This document shows positions 34,237-44,325 of a stretch of 64,000 bases of DNA, in pieces. The position numbers and the translations under genes were made by a program. The notes beneath the pieces were generated by a model that did no database searches, was not told the DNA's origin, and saw nothing but the letters and a program-made list of their open reading frames with translations. This DNA comes from JAJCYK01 sp965224285 (lineage in GTDB: Bacteria > Bacteroidota > Bacteroidia > Cytophagales > Cyclobacteriaceae), in NCBI GenBank assembly GCA_965224285.1, contig OZ245043.1:1736001-1800000 (forward strand). The letters are read 5' to 3'. Every line of letters starts with the position of its first letter. Position 1 is the first letter of the stretch.

Positions 34237-36414
34237 TCAATTCTCGTTTATGACCTGAATTGCCTTTTCAAGTAATTCGTCCCGACCTGACTGGGTACCT
34301 TTGACTGTAGGGCACACCTCAATATCTGGAATGATGCCAACTCTTTGAGTTTCGGTGCCATCAGGGTAGTATACCCCGATCCCGGAAATAAAGGTCCGTA
34401 TACCTCCTGGAAGAATTATCAATGAAACATTCCCATCTGCTCCAGCAGTGGTACTTCCTATAACTGTTGCTTTCGGGGCTGCACTAAGAGCCATAGTTTG
34501 GTATTCGGCTGAACTTTGGGTTGATTCATTAACGAGAACAATTACCTTGCCTTGATAATAGTTATCATTTTGTTCACCCGTTTTAATGGCTTTAGTATAT
34601 TCAAATTGCCCTGGGTTCCGCAAACTAGTGCGACTAAACTTGGCAAATTCCGTGGGTTCAGGAACCAAATATTTTCCTAAACTAAAGACAAGAAAATCCC
34701 TGGGCCGTCCTCTAAAATCAATTATCAAGCCCTTGGTATCAATAAATGATTTCATGATAGTATCAATCTCTCCTTCTCCCTGTGTCAAACTTCCTGGGAA
34801 AATATAACCAATATTATTTTCTAGTATTTGGTGTGATGGCTTATCTACGTTCCAAAAATCGTCAGGTAAACGATCCAGCGCCTTTACACTTACTTTACCT
34901 TTGGTTGCTATCTCAAGTGACAGGGAATCGTCATTGGTTTTCATTAGTTGCAATGAGAGAATCCTAAGTTGGGTCGTGTAATTGGAAGCAGGAGCATATT
35001 TTAATTTATCTTCTACTAACGACCAGACGTCTTGGCCTTTTATTTCAGTGATAACATCACCAATTTCAATTCCAGATTTAGCAGCATCCTGCAACAGCTT
35101 GGTAACAACTAATTGACCTTCTATAAATTTTGTACGTAATGGCGCTACCTTGCTGCCCCAAAATTCATCCAATGCACCATCGTAAATATTAGCATGGGTA
35201 TCCTGCACTCTGCCTACTAATTCCAACAAGGTCAGCTTATATGACAATTCATTATTTGATTCAACAAACTTGGGTATAAATTCATATAGGACGGAGTCCC
35301 ACTTATAATCCATAAGATGTTTGTAGGGGAAAAAATACTCGATCATATTCCAATACCGGAAAAGACTTAAGAGTTTTAACCCATCGTCTCCATATTCCAT
35401 ATGGGGATAGATTAATTCATTTTTAAACTCAGGGTTGCCTACATTCGGAACGAAACCCACATAATGGTGTTCTTCCGGTCTTCGAGCCCCAAATATGGAG
35501 GTAAGTTTTGCCGCTAGATTTTCTCCAAGCTCGTTTTGCTCATTGATCCATATAAGTCCGATATCACTTAAATCTTTTTGCTTATCACCCTGTTTTTGAA
35601 CTTCTATTTTTCCGGCATTATCTATCCAATCGCTTATTGCCAGGTTTATTTTATCAGTTTCGGATAATTTTAGTACTTCATCCATGATAAAAAATAGCTG
35701 ATCATCCCAGTTGAGATTACCTTTAGCCACTTGCGGATGAAAATATTTTACAAAGCCCCAAATTTTCGCAACCTTATAAAGTTGCTGTGTTTGGAATTCG
35801 GTGAGCATATTGAGGTTAATTCCTGATCCAACCTTTGCTTGGTCATTAGTCTGGTATTCTTGAATTGGAATTCCATCTAAATACACTGCAAAGGAGTCAA
35901 ACCAAACTCTTCCAGAACCGGTAAGCAGACCACCCACAAAGACTCGACTGGCATTGTCAGGTAGTGCAACCGTGGTGGAATATTTTTTCCAGTCATGACT
36001 TCCTCTAATGTTTTGGCTTTCCATGTTCTCTAAAACCAGTGTTCTACCTTCTCCGTAAATTCTCAATAACAAACCAGCAAAGCCTTTCTTCACCTTGCTA
36101 ATTTTCATAAAACCCTCAAGTCTGATGGTATCCGCTATAAAGTTTCCCGGTATGCGGTAAAGTAGCGCCCCAAATTTTTTATCGCCTCTCCTAGCATTGT
36201 TATATATAGTGCCGGAGTAACGTCCATGGTAACTTTCCAAGGAATCTGCTGCAAAGTCATACTCAGATTCTCCTAAGACAAACCAACCATCCGGTAGTTG
36301 GTGATTGGTGGTATTTTCCTCAAAATCTAGATTGAATTCTACCTGGTTGTTTTGCCCCCGGCAATGGATAGTGTGAACTATAATTAACCAACAAAAAAGG
36401 AGTCTACCGGGCAT
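34237..36414 (-). CDS. S41-family peptidase (tail-specific protease type), secreted
   Basis: The 725-residue protein has a signal peptide (LLFCWLIIVHTIHCRGQ). An N-terminal beta-sandwich-like region follows (about 22-190, EFNLDFEENTTNHQLPDGWF), then a helical part, a PDZ-like stretch (SGIEIGDVITEIKGQDVW) and the S41 catalytic core. The core has GLIIDFRGRP and VIVLVNESTQSSAEY, whose Ser lies in SSAE near 634-635, followed by STTAGADGN. It probably cuts peptides in the periplasm or outside the cell. It stands alone on the minus strand between the sialidase locus and the catabolic operon. Confidence 0.88.
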   Translation of the reverse strand: MPGRLLFCWLIIVHTIHCRGQNNQVEFNLDFEENTTNHQLPDGWFVLGESEYDFAADSLESYHGRYSGTIYNNARRGDKKFGALLYRIPGNFIADTIRLEGFMKISKVKKGFAGLLLRIYGEGRTLVLENMESQNIRGSHDWKKYSTTVALPDNASRVFVGGLLTGSGRVWFDSFAVYLDGIPIQEYQTNDQAKVGSGINLNMLTEFQTQQLYKVAKIWGFVKYFHPQVAKGNLNWDDQLFFIMDEVLKLSETDKINLAISDWIDNAGKIEVQKQGDKQKDLSDIGLIWINEQNELGENLAAKLTSIFGARRPEEHHYVGFVPNVGNPEFKNELIYPHMEYGDDGLKLLSLFRYWNMIEYFFPYKHLMDYKWDSVLYEFIPKFVESNNELSYKLTLLELVGRVQDTHANIYDGALDEFWGSKVAPLRTKFIEGQLVVTKLLQDAAKSGIEIGDVITEIKGQDVWSLVEDKLKYAPASNYTTQLRILSLQLMKTNDDSLSLEIATKGKVSVKALDRLPDDFWNVDKPSHQILENNIGYIFPGSLTQGEGEIDTIMKSFIDTKGLIIDFRGRPRDFLVFSLGKYLVPEPTEFAKFSRTSLRNPGQFEYTKAIKTGEQNDNYYQGKVIVLVNESTQSSAEYQTMALSAAPKATVIGSTTAGADGNVSLIILPGGIRTFISGIGVYYPDGTETQRVGIIPDIEVCPTVKGTQSGRDELLEKAIQVINEN

Positions 36415-36753
36415 AAGCAGAAAATTAATTGGATAAAGGTCAAGGTAGTAATTTCCAGGTAGAACCGATAAGGGTGAGTTAGGACGGTATAGGGGATCTA
36501 AATATTTTTAAGCTTACAGCACATCAGAATCTGAAAAAATTAACTTTTAAGGTATCCTTCGTCTCGCTAACCCGCTTGTCCGTGCTGAAGACTAAAGAAT
36601 AGATCTAATTATAAAATCCATCATCATCCATCCGGAATTCCTTCTTAAATAATCCTCTGCCTTCCGCAAAATAAAAATGACTAAATTGATTGGATAAGAA
36701 CAGAGCAGCGTAGACCAGGCATGGTACTTAGCCATTTTACAAATCGATATTAA
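36415..36753. other. Divergent intergenic region
   Basis: These ~340 bases separate the leftward S41 peptidase from the rightward catabolic operon and should contain both promoters. No strong palindrome, RNA gene or coding remnant was seen; a perfect TAnnTTTG box was not found. Confidence 0.4.
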
Positions 36754-37767
36754 TTGAAGTATCTCATAAAATCCAACATCATCGGGTTTACCTCAGACCT
36801 GATGGTAATTGTTTTAGCTTTAATGTGGCCATCGATCCTGCAGGGTCAGCATCTATCCACTTCTGTAAATTACACCCAGCACATCCCGCACACGGAGGTA
36901 TCTTTCGAAATGATGCTAATCCCTGGCGGGACTTTCACCATGGGCAGCCCGGAGGACGAATTAGGCAGAAAAGCGGATGAGGGACCGCTCCATCGAATTA
37001 AGATTGACAGCTTATATGTCGGGAAATACGAAGTGACCTGGGAGGTGTTTGAATTATTCTTCAACGAAAATAAACACCTGTTTGAAAGTCTACCCAAAAA
37101 TATAAATCAAGATATCGATGCTATCGTACGACCGAGTCCGCCCTTTGAGGATCCCAGCTTGGGTATGGGCAAATCAGGATTCCCGGTGGTGAATGTTTCC
37201 CCCTATGCCGCACTGACCTTTTGTAAATGGCTCTCTGTGTTGACCGGAAAGTTCTATCGCCTCCCCACTGAGGCTGAATGGGAATATGCTTGCCGGGCGG
37301 GAAGCAATTCACCCTATGGCTTCGGGAATGATCTGACCAAACTTCCCCAATATGCTGTGTACCTTAACAACAGCCAGGGTCAATACACCGGAGTTGGCAC
37401 TAAAAAACCGAATGCCTGGGGTATATTTGATATGCACGGCAATGTTTCTGAGTGGACGCTTGATCAATACCAGGCAGAGTATTATTTACAATTTGAAGAT
37501 AGCTTAGGTGACAACCCCTGGAAGATCCCCAATTCACTCCATCCACGGGTATTCAGAGGCGGTTCATGGGACGATTACCCTGAAGACCTTAGATCCGCCG
37601 CCAGAGGCAAGTCGGGTGTTTACTTACAACGTAACGACCCTCAAATTCCTAAAAGCTTTTGGTGGTATACCGATGCTGCTTTTATCGGGTTTCGCCTGGT
37701 AAGCCCCGTAAATCAACCCTCTGTTACCAAGCTGGAGGAATTTTGGTCGGTGGTATTAGACGAATAA
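36754..37767 (+). CDS. SUMF1/FGE-fold protein lacking the FGE cysteines
   Basis: The 337-residue protein begins with a signal peptide. The start may be the TTG at 36754 or the ATG at 36802 (MVIVLALMWPSILQGQ). The SUMF1/EgtB/PvdO fold is clear: MMLIPGGTFTMGSPEDE, YRLPTEAEWEYACRAG, WGIFDMHGNVSEW, VFRGGSWDDYPEDLRSAARG and FIGFRLV. True formylglycine-generating enzymes carry two copper-binding cysteines just after GGS(W/Y); here that stretch is WDDYPEDL, so sulfatase maturation is unlikely. It is the first gene of a six-gene rightward cluster (next gene 13 bases away). Its role, perhaps binding or structural, is unknown. Confidence 0.82.
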   Translation: MKYLIKSNIIGFTSDLMVIVLALMWPSILQGQHLSTSVNYTQHIPHTEVSFEMMLIPGGTFTMGSPEDELGRKADEGPLHRIKIDSLYVGKYEVTWEVFELFFNENKHLFESLPKNINQDIDAIVRPSPPFEDPSLGMGKSGFPVVNVSPYAALTFCKWLSVLTGKFYRLPTEAEWEYACRAGSNSPYGFGNDLTKLPQYAVYLNNSQGQYTGVGTKKPNAWGIFDMHGNVSEWTLDQYQAEYYLQFEDSLGDNPWKIPNSLHPRVFRGGSWDDYPEDLRSAARGKSGVYLQRNDPQIPKSFWWYTDAAFIGFRLVSPVNQPSVTKLEEFWSVVLDE

Positions 37768-37780
37768 AAAATCAATAAAA

Positions 37781-39089
37781 ATGAGTAAACCAAGTAATAA
37801 TAGTCGAAGAAGTTTTCTGAAAAAAGGAACCATGACCCTGGCCGGAAGCACATTGTTCGAAACCATTCCCTTTAACATTAAGGCCTCCAGTTATGGAACC
37901 CAGCAGATCAGGGTGGGCTTGATCGGGTGTGGTAGCAGGGGAACCGGAGCTGCTTTTGAAGCCATTAAAGCCTCAAAGGAAGTAAGACTTGTAGCCATGG
38001 GTGATACCTTCGAAGACAGGCTGAACAGTAGCCATTCCAGGCTCTCTGCAGAATTTGAAGATCAGGTGGATGTTTCTTCAAGCCGCAGGTTCGTAGGTTT
38101 TAATGCCTATAAAAAAGTAATAGAAGCCAGTGATGCGGTATTACTGGCCACACCTCCGCCCTTCAGGCCATTGCATTTTGAAGCTTCCATTAAGGCCAAC
38201 AAACATGTATTTATGGAAAAACCATTAGCGGTAGATGTTCCTGGTTTTCATAAGATCATAGAGGTTGGAAAGTTGGCCGAACAGAAGCAGCTAACGGTGG
38301 TAGTAGGCCTGCAATTCAGATACGATATCGGAAATCAAGAATTGGTCAAGCGGATACAAGATGGAATAATCGGCGATATCAATTCACTGAATGTCTACTA
38401 TAATGTTGGCGCTCCCAAGATACACCCTCGAGTTGCTGGCGCTACCGAAATGGCATATCAGCTGAGGAATTGGAGGTACTTTTGCTGGCTTTGGGGTGGG
38501 CAAATTGCCGGGCAGACCATTCATCAAATCGATGTTATAAACTGGATAATGCAGGATTACCCGGTGGTGGCGAAAGGCAACGGGGGAAGAATAGGATTTG
38601 ACGGTCCAAATCAAGGCAATACTTATGACCATTTTTATGTGGAATATCAATATCCGAATGGGGTGAAAATGCATATGCAGTGCAGAAATATCGATAACTG
38701 CTGGAATCGGATGGGGTTTGAAGTCCAGGGTAGCGGGCCGGGCTGACGAGCGGAAAAGAATCCATGATCTTAAAGGTAACATGCTTTGGAGATTCAGAGA
38801 TCGTGATCAATCCGTGGGTTCTACGCAACTGGAACAAAATGCATTTATTAACTCAATCCAAAACGGTGAGTATATCAATGACACTGAATATGGCGCCAAA
38901 AGTACCCTTACCGCTATTATAGGAAGGATGGCTGCTCATTCTGGCCAGGAAATCAAATTGCAAGATGCCCTGGATTCAAAGTTGGTCCTTGGACCAAAAG
39001 AATTTAGCTGGGATGCGCACATGCCTGACCTCCCTGATGAAAACGGTAATTACGCCGTACCCATTCCAGGGAAAGCAACTGTGCTTTAA
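37781..39089 (+). pseudogene. Gfo/Idh/MocA oxidoreductase with Tat signal, frameshifted
   Basis: Frame 1 (37781-38746) holds a twin-arginine signal (SRRSFLKKGTMTLAG), the Rossmann motif GLIGCGSRGTGA, EKPLAVDVPG (with the catalytic-type EKP Lys) and most of the C-terminal domain, then stops after GFEVQGSGPG. The remaining ~115 residues (GRADERKRIHDLKG..., RMAAHSGQEI, PKEFSWDA) continue in another frame to 39089. The break lies at GGGCCGGG (38735-38742): a one-base gain or a two-base loss would explain it. If real, the product is truncated; a sequencing error cannot be excluded because the run is GC-rich and both halves look well preserved. Confidence 0.8.
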
Positions 39090-39100
39090 TAGAGTTCTTT

Positions 39101-40897
39101 ATGATAAATGTGATTCCACCTATCATACCGTTCTGTTATCGTCCAAACCTAGGGGATACGCAGCGCTCTTATTATTCGGTCATAAGCCTGACTTTCATGT
39201 GCTTTATTTTCAGTTGTGCTCCACCAAAACCGCCAGCAGATATAATTTTATTTAATGGCAAGATACTTACGGTGGACCGGGAGTTTTCCATAGTTGAAGC
39301 TGTCGCTATAAGCAATAATGAAATTTTAGCTATTGGAAATGACCAGGAGTTATTAAAACTTGCCAGTGATTCAACCCAAACCATCGATCTTCACGGACAT
39401 ACCGTAGTTCCAGGTTTGATTGACGCCCATACCCATCCTATTGACGCCTCCCTGAGTGAACTTTTTGAAAAAATTCCTGACCTCAATACTATAAGGGAAC
39501 TTCTGGTATGGATCAATGAGGAATCCATGGCAAAAGACGATGGGGAATGGATCATACACCCAAAATTTTTCATTACCAGACTTGGGGATATGAGGCAGGT
39601 ATCTTTAGCAGAGTTGGACTCGGCAGCGCCTAATAATCCGGTTTTCTTAAATGGCAGCTATGGAGGTATGGTCAATAGCAAAGCCATTGAATTGTCCGGG
39701 TTGACTACATCAGATCATCCAGGTATTATACGAGACAATACCGGAGATCCAACAGGCATCATACGCAGTTCAGCCTTCGGCCTGTTGTCCATAGACAACC
39801 GTGAAAATCTTTCTCGCAGTGAAAGAATAGAAGCCATTAAGGCATTGTTTCACCTTTATAATCAGGTGGGAATCACCTCCATTGGTTCAGGGATTGGTGG
39901 CGATGAAGAACTGAGCATATTCAGGGAATTAATGGATAGCGGTGAACTCACGGTCAGGGTGTTCCAAAATATAAGCATGCCCCTGGATCCGGAAAGCTCA
40001 CTGGATGAAATGCGTGCGGTGCTGGAAAAGTTGGGATACCAAACCGGCGACGGCAACCATTGGGTGAGAGTGGGGGCGTTAAAAACCATGGTCGACGGGG
40101 GAATGCTCACCGGAACTGCTTTTATGCGGGAAGGCTGGGGAAATAAAGCCAGAGGAATTTATGGTTTCCCAGATCCTAATTACCGGGGTGAATTATTCCG
40201 TGCAAAAAGTGAATTGGTCAAACTTATAACCGCTGCTGATGAAGCAGGATGGAAATTTACCGCACATGTTACCGGTGGTGGCGGTGTAGATACCCTGCTA
40301 GCGGCTATTGAAGAGGTGAACCAAATAAGACCTACATATGAAAAACGCTTTTCTATAATTCACGGCAACTTTTTTACTCCAGCAGCCATTAAAAAAATGG
40401 CTGATCTGGGAATTTATGCAGATATGCAACCGGCTTGGTTTCATGAGGACGCTGATCTATTGTATTACATCTTTGACCATGATAGAATGAAAGCCTTCCA
40501 CCCCTATAATTCCATGATAGAAGCCGATATCATGGTAAATGGGGGCTCAGACCATATGGTAAAACTTGATCCAAACGCATCAATTAATCCCTATAATCCT
40601 TTTTTATCCATGTGGTCAGTGATCACCCGGAAAACTGAAAGCGGCCAGGTCTATAATCCCCAAGAGGCTATTACCAGAAAAGAAGCTTTGCAAATGTATA
40701 CCATTAACAACGCCTATGCCTCTTTCGAAGAAGATGTAAAAGGATCTATTGAAGTGGGGAAACTGGCGGATTTAATAGTTTTATCAGATGATTTCCTCTC
40801 TTGTACCGACGATGAAATTGCGAATATTAAAGTGTTACTAACGATGATCGACGGACGGATTGTGTATGAAGACTCACTATTGGATGAATTGGATTAA
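39101..40897 (+). CDS. YtcJ-like amidohydrolase, probable lipoprotein
   Basis: This encodes 598 residues from 39101. The N-terminal part contains a hydrophobic stretch ending in FSCAPP (Cys39), a likely lipobox. The Amidohydro_3 fold follows: DIILFNGKILTVDREFSIVE, GLIDAHTHP with the metal ligands H110 and H112, DGGMLTGTAFMREGW, the metal His in FTAHVTGGG and in SIIHGNF, and GGSDHMVKLD near the end. Enzymes of this group hydrolyse amide, formamide or cyclic urea-type bonds; the substrate is unknown. It begins 11 bases after the oxidoreductase and belongs to the same operon. Confidence 0.88.
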   Translation: MINVIPPIIPFCYRPNLGDTQRSYYSVISLTFMCFIFSCAPPKPPADIILFNGKILTVDREFSIVEAVAISNNEILAIGNDQELLKLASDSTQTIDLHGHTVVPGLIDAHTHPIDASLSELFEKIPDLNTIRELLVWINEESMAKDDGEWIIHPKFFITRLGDMRQVSLAELDSAAPNNPVFLNGSYGGMVNSKAIELSGLTTSDHPGIIRDNTGDPTGIIRSSAFGLLSIDNRENLSRSERIEAIKALFHLYNQVGITSIGSGIGGDEELSIFRELMDSGELTVRVFQNISMPLDPESSLDEMRAVLEKLGYQTGDGNHWVRVGALKTMVDGGMLTGTAFMREGWGNKARGIYGFPDPNYRGELFRAKSELVKLITAADEAGWKFTAHVTGGGGVDTLLAAIEEVNQIRPTYEKRFSIIHGNFFTPAAIKKMADLGIYADMQPAWFHEDADLLYYIFDHDRMKAFHPYNSMIEADIMVNGGSDHMVKLDPNASINPYNPFLSMWSVITRKTESGQVYNPQEAITRKEALQMYTINNAYASFEEDVKGSIEVGKLADLIVLSDDFLSCTDDEIANIKVLLTMIDGRIVYEDSLLDELD

Positions 40898-40929
40898 ATT
40901 AACCCTCATAAGAATTTCCACCGCCATCC

Positions 40930-41985
40930 ATGAAAGAACTCTCTCCCACCGCTCTCTCGATTTTAAAAGAAGGTGGAGTATTTGTACCCAGCCCCCTAGC
41001 CCTGGATGAGCACAAAAAGCACCATGAAGCCTATCAGCGCCTGCTCACCCTCTATTACATTAAATCAGGAGCCCGGGCAGTGATCCCGGGGGCTCATACA
41101 GGAGAGTTCGCCCTAAATGATCCGGACCTGCTGGATCGCTGGATGTTGTGGATCAAGGAGATGGTCTCTCAGTATGGGAAAGACATGATATTGCTGGCTA
41201 TGGTGGGGGGAAATGAGGTTATGAAGCAGGCTGAATTAGCCGCGGCACATGGCTACGACGCGGTTATGATCGCCCCCACGGCATTTTCAGGGGCTACTGA
41301 GGATGAAGTAATCGAACTTTTTGAAAAAGTTTCACTGATCCTGCCCCCTTTCGCCTTCGAATTGCAACAAGCTATCCCGGGAAGCTATGCTTATACACTT
41401 TCGCTGTGGTCTCGAATATTTGACATTGCCCATGGAGCCAAAGGAGCTTCATTCAGTACCTACAGGTCTCTGGTGATGTTGGAAGCCGCGGCCAAATCTC
41501 CCCGAAAGAATCAGTTGATCTTGTTTACCGGCAACGACGACCGGATAGTATCGGATCTATCAGGCAGCTATAACTATCAAGTGGATCAGCGCACTGAAAC
41601 CGTTGAGTATCAGGGGGGCTTACTGGGACATTTTGCTACCGATACCCGGGCAGCGGTGAATTGGTTCCAGGCCATCCGGCAAAAAAAGGAAAAGTGTATT
41701 TGGGAATTTCCCCTGACTTCGAAAGAACTGGCCCACGGAGTGAACCGTTGTAATATGGCTTTATTTGATGCTTTGGGTAATTTCGAAAACTCCGTTTGGG
41801 GGGTTAAGTACCGGCTCTTTAGTCTGGGGCTGCTGCCGGGACCGTACTGTGCTCATGAGCAAGGTCGGCCCGGGCAGGACCAAGCCATCGATATGGTTTA
41901 CAGCGAATATGAGACCTTGAACGACCATCAGTTTGTGGCAGAGAACCTGGAATGGATGAAAAAGGAAGTCGGTTTGAAATATTAG
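40930..41985 (+). CDS. Dihydrodipicolinate synthase-like aldolase
   Basis: The 351-residue protein has the DapA/NanA TIM-barrel: GGVFVPSPLALD, YYIKSGARAVIPGAHTGEF, LLAMVGGNEVMKQAELAAAH and GYDAVMIAPT. A Schiff-base lysine candidate is K171 in HGAKGASFSTYRS. The usual YNxP tyrosine motif is replaced (PFAFELQQAIPG), and the C-terminal region is longer than in DapA. So a divergent retro-aldol or decarboxylating role is likelier than lysine synthesis. It is followed after 3 bases by an SDR-like gene, so the two are probably coupled. Confidence 0.85.
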   Translation: MKELSPTALSILKEGGVFVPSPLALDEHKKHHEAYQRLLTLYYIKSGARAVIPGAHTGEFALNDPDLLDRWMLWIKEMVSQYGKDMILLAMVGGNEVMKQAELAAAHGYDAVMIAPTAFSGATEDEVIELFEKVSLILPPFAFELQQAIPGSYAYTLSLWSRIFDIAHGAKGASFSTYRSLVMLEAAAKSPRKNQLILFTGNDDRIVSDLSGSYNYQVDQRTETVEYQGGLLGHFATDTRAAVNWFQAIRQKKEKCIWEFPLTSKELAHGVNRCNMALFDALGNFENSVWGVKYRLFSLGLLPGPYCAHEQGRPGQDQAIDMVYSEYETLNDHQFVAENLEWMKKEVGLKY

Positions 41986-41988
41986 AAA

Positions 41989-43023
41989 ATGGAATTTAGG
42001 GACATACGCAACACCGCTGAACTATTCAAGTTCATGACTACTCCTTCGCAGGGATTAGTGAATTCGTTATCCCGTTTAGGTTCAGGCGACATGATGGTGC
42101 TGGGCGGAAGCGGTAAAATGGGTAAAGAACTGGTGGGCTTGCTGCAGAACGCCGATCAGATCAATGGTGTGAGCCGGCGCCTAATGGTCGCCTCCACCTT
42201 TAGCAAAGCACAGGATCTTCAGGAGTTTGAGAGCACGGGCGTTGCCTGTTACCAAGGGGATCTCAGCAATGAGCAATTTCTTGACTCCTTACCGGATGCC
42301 CCATATGTGGTCTATATGATAGGTTTAAAGTTTGGCAGCAATAATGACTGGCGTCGCGCCTTTCAGATGAACTCCATTGTCCCCTATCTGGTGGGACGCA
42401 AGTATAAAGACTCTTCAATGGTAGTGTTTTCCTCGGGGAATCCCTATCCACACACTGATATTAACGGTACCGGTTGCAGTGAAACCCATCAGTTGGACCC
42501 CTTAGGGGTTTATGGATGGAGCATTGTAGCCCGGGAAAGTTCGTTCCGCACCGCCGCTTTAGAAAATCCCCGGCAGCGGATCTCCATATTCCGGCTAATG
42601 TATGCCCAACATCTTCAGTACGGCGTACTGATTGATCTGGCCCGAATGATAATGGATGAAGAACCAATATCCCTAGAGATGCCGGCGGTAAACCTGATCT
42701 CTCAGCGCGACGCCAATGAAGTTGCCCTTAAAAGTTTTGAACAATGCAACCAGATGGGTTGGACCGTCAATGCTGCAGGACCGGTATGGAAAGTAAGAGA
42801 GCTTGTGACGTCGCTGGCTGAGTACCTGGGTATAACACCACAGACGGTGGGTCCGGAAGGCGAAAAAGCGCTGTTGGCGGATGATAGTCTGGCCCGAAAC
42901 ACTTTTGGGCCATACCGTGATTCCAGCGAACAGATGATCGAGGCAGCCGCTAAATGGGTGCTTGAAGGGGGAGATTATTGGGATAAACCCACCATGTTCG
43001 GAAAAGTTGCTCATGACTATTAG
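41989..43023 (+). CDS. NAD-dependent epimerase/dehydratase-like protein with altered active site
   Basis: The 344-residue protein has the nucleotide-binding GGSGKMG (39-45) and an extended-SDR Rossmann core with VVFSSGNPYP. The active-site YxxxK is altered: Y175 is present in GVYGWSIVARE but the Lys position is Ile179. A Tyr without the Lys suggests a shifted mechanism or loss of the usual redox chemistry. It lies between the DHDPS-like and GNAT genes with 3- and 25-base gaps and should act on the same intermediate. Confidence 0.82.
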   Translation: MEFRDIRNTAELFKFMTTPSQGLVNSLSRLGSGDMMVLGGSGKMGKELVGLLQNADQINGVSRRLMVASTFSKAQDLQEFESTGVACYQGDLSNEQFLDSLPDAPYVVYMIGLKFGSNNDWRRAFQMNSIVPYLVGRKYKDSSMVVFSSGNPYPHTDINGTGCSETHQLDPLGVYGWSIVARESSFRTAALENPRQRISIFRLMYAQHLQYGVLIDLARMIMDEEPISLEMPAVNLISQRDANEVALKSFEQCNQMGWTVNAAGPVWKVRELVTSLAEYLGITPQTVGPEGEKALLADDSLARNTFGPYRDSSEQMIEAAAKWVLEGGDYWDKPTMFGKVAHDY

Positions 43024-43048
43024 GGAAAAGGCTCAGGAGTGAATAGCC

Positions 43049-44287
43049 ATGGAACTTATTAAGCTCGGCCTCCACAATTTTGATCAATACGGGTTTGCCA
43101 GGTTCGCCTACCCGGGCGATTATGAAGAAACATCAGAGAGCCTGGTCAGAGAGGTAACCCTCCCCTATGGCTCAGCGGGCCCTTATAAGGTAAAGATGAT
43201 CTTTGCTAGATCAGAATTGGTGCCGCTTTCCACTGATCCAGCAAACAAACTGATCGATCAGGACTACTTTAAAACTTTGCCCATGGGCCAGAATGTGGCA
43301 GCCATGTATTTATTGGCCCAACGCGCCGGGTGGAACCAAACCCCGGAAGACCTTAAGATCCTTACCAGCAAAGCATTAACCAGTCTATTGGCGGTAGCGG
43401 AAATCCAAGGTGTGGAGAATCCCTTGGGTAGCGGCTTGGTTTTGAATTTAGGTTCCAGATTACACTGGATCGGAATGATCCTGGTGCATCCGGAGCTCCG
43501 GCGTCAGGGGGTTGCTACTGCCATAATGCAGCAGTGCATAGAGGAAACCAGAGCGGACGATCCAATGTCCATTATAGGGCTGGACGCCACCTACGAGGGA
43601 TTACAGGTTTATAAAAGATTGGGTTTCCAAAGTTCATTCAAAATTTGGCGCAGCAGGCTGGTCACCCATGCTGAAATAGCGGTGGAAAATGACCTGGAAA
43701 TCTGCAGCGTTGAGTCTATAGAAGCGTTGTCAGCTGATTTGAGGGATTTTGATCTTCTAATTAAAAAGGAGCAACTGCGCCTGATCCATACTCTTTACCC
43801 GGAAGGTTCCTGGATAGCTAAGTCGGGTGGCAAAACCATGGGACTGATCATGACCCGGCCGGGGAGATTGATCCCTTTGGCAGGACCGATAATTGCTGAA
43901 TCCTCTACTTCAGCCCGGAGCTTGTTGAAGCATGTATTAAGGTACTGGCAGCAGAAAGGGGTTGAGGAAGTTTTTATAGATACTCCTGAAAACCACTTCA
44001 GTACTGCTTCTGTTTGGGAAGATGATCGCAACTGCCTGAAAATCCCCAAAAGCAACGTGCTAACCCCGGAAATAAAACCAGAGCGGGCCTTCATTAGAAT
44101 GTATCAGGTAGTTACCGATGAAATATTTGACCAGTTTTGTAAAGACAATTCCAGGAATAAGCATGCGGGAAGCGCTGAAGTGATGGAATTAGGAAGAGAA
44201 GCCCGTCAGGCCACCTTGGATTATATGAATTGGGAAATAGCATCTATAAAGCATCTATATGCCTCGGGAGGGCCGGAGATGAGCTGA
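43049..44287 (+). CDS. Two-domain GNAT acetyltransferase
   Basis: The 412-residue protein has a GNAT domain with acetyl-CoA-binding motif VHPELRRQGVATAIM (146-160; R151-R152-Q-G-V-A) and the GLDATYEGLQVYKRLGF block. A C-terminal Acetyltransf_18-like domain (about 220-330, PLAGPIIAESSTSARSLLKH) follows. It probably acetylates a small amine or amino sugar made or used by the operon; the substrate is unknown. It is the last gene of the rightward cluster. Confidence 0.83.
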   Translation: MELIKLGLHNFDQYGFARFAYPGDYEETSESLVREVTLPYGSAGPYKVKMIFARSELVPLSTDPANKLIDQDYFKTLPMGQNVAAMYLLAQRAGWNQTPEDLKILTSKALTSLLAVAEIQGVENPLGSGLVLNLGSRLHWIGMILVHPELRRQGVATAIMQQCIEETRADDPMSIIGLDATYEGLQVYKRLGFQSSFKIWRSRLVTHAEIAVENDLEICSVESIEALSADLRDFDLLIKKEQLRLIHTLYPEGSWIAKSGGKTMGLIMTRPGRLIPLAGPIIAESSTSARSLLKHVLRYWQQKGVEEVFIDTPENHFSTASVWEDDRNCLKIPKSNVLTPEIKPERAFIRMYQVVTDEIFDQFCKDNSRNKHAGSAEVMELGREARQATLDYMNWEIASIKHLYASGGPEMS

Positions 44288-44325
44288 TATTGAGTGGGGA
44301 GTTTGAGTCCGGGGGGTGTGTGGGA

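Noticed and set aside
34034..34258. Possible small protein after the SGNH remnant
   Set aside because: Low-complexity composition, no family likeness, overlaps the S41 gene end; treated as decayed sequence.
36754..37767. Sulfatase-maturating FGE
   Set aside because: The two copper-binding cysteines after GGSW are absent and no sulfatase gene lies nearby.
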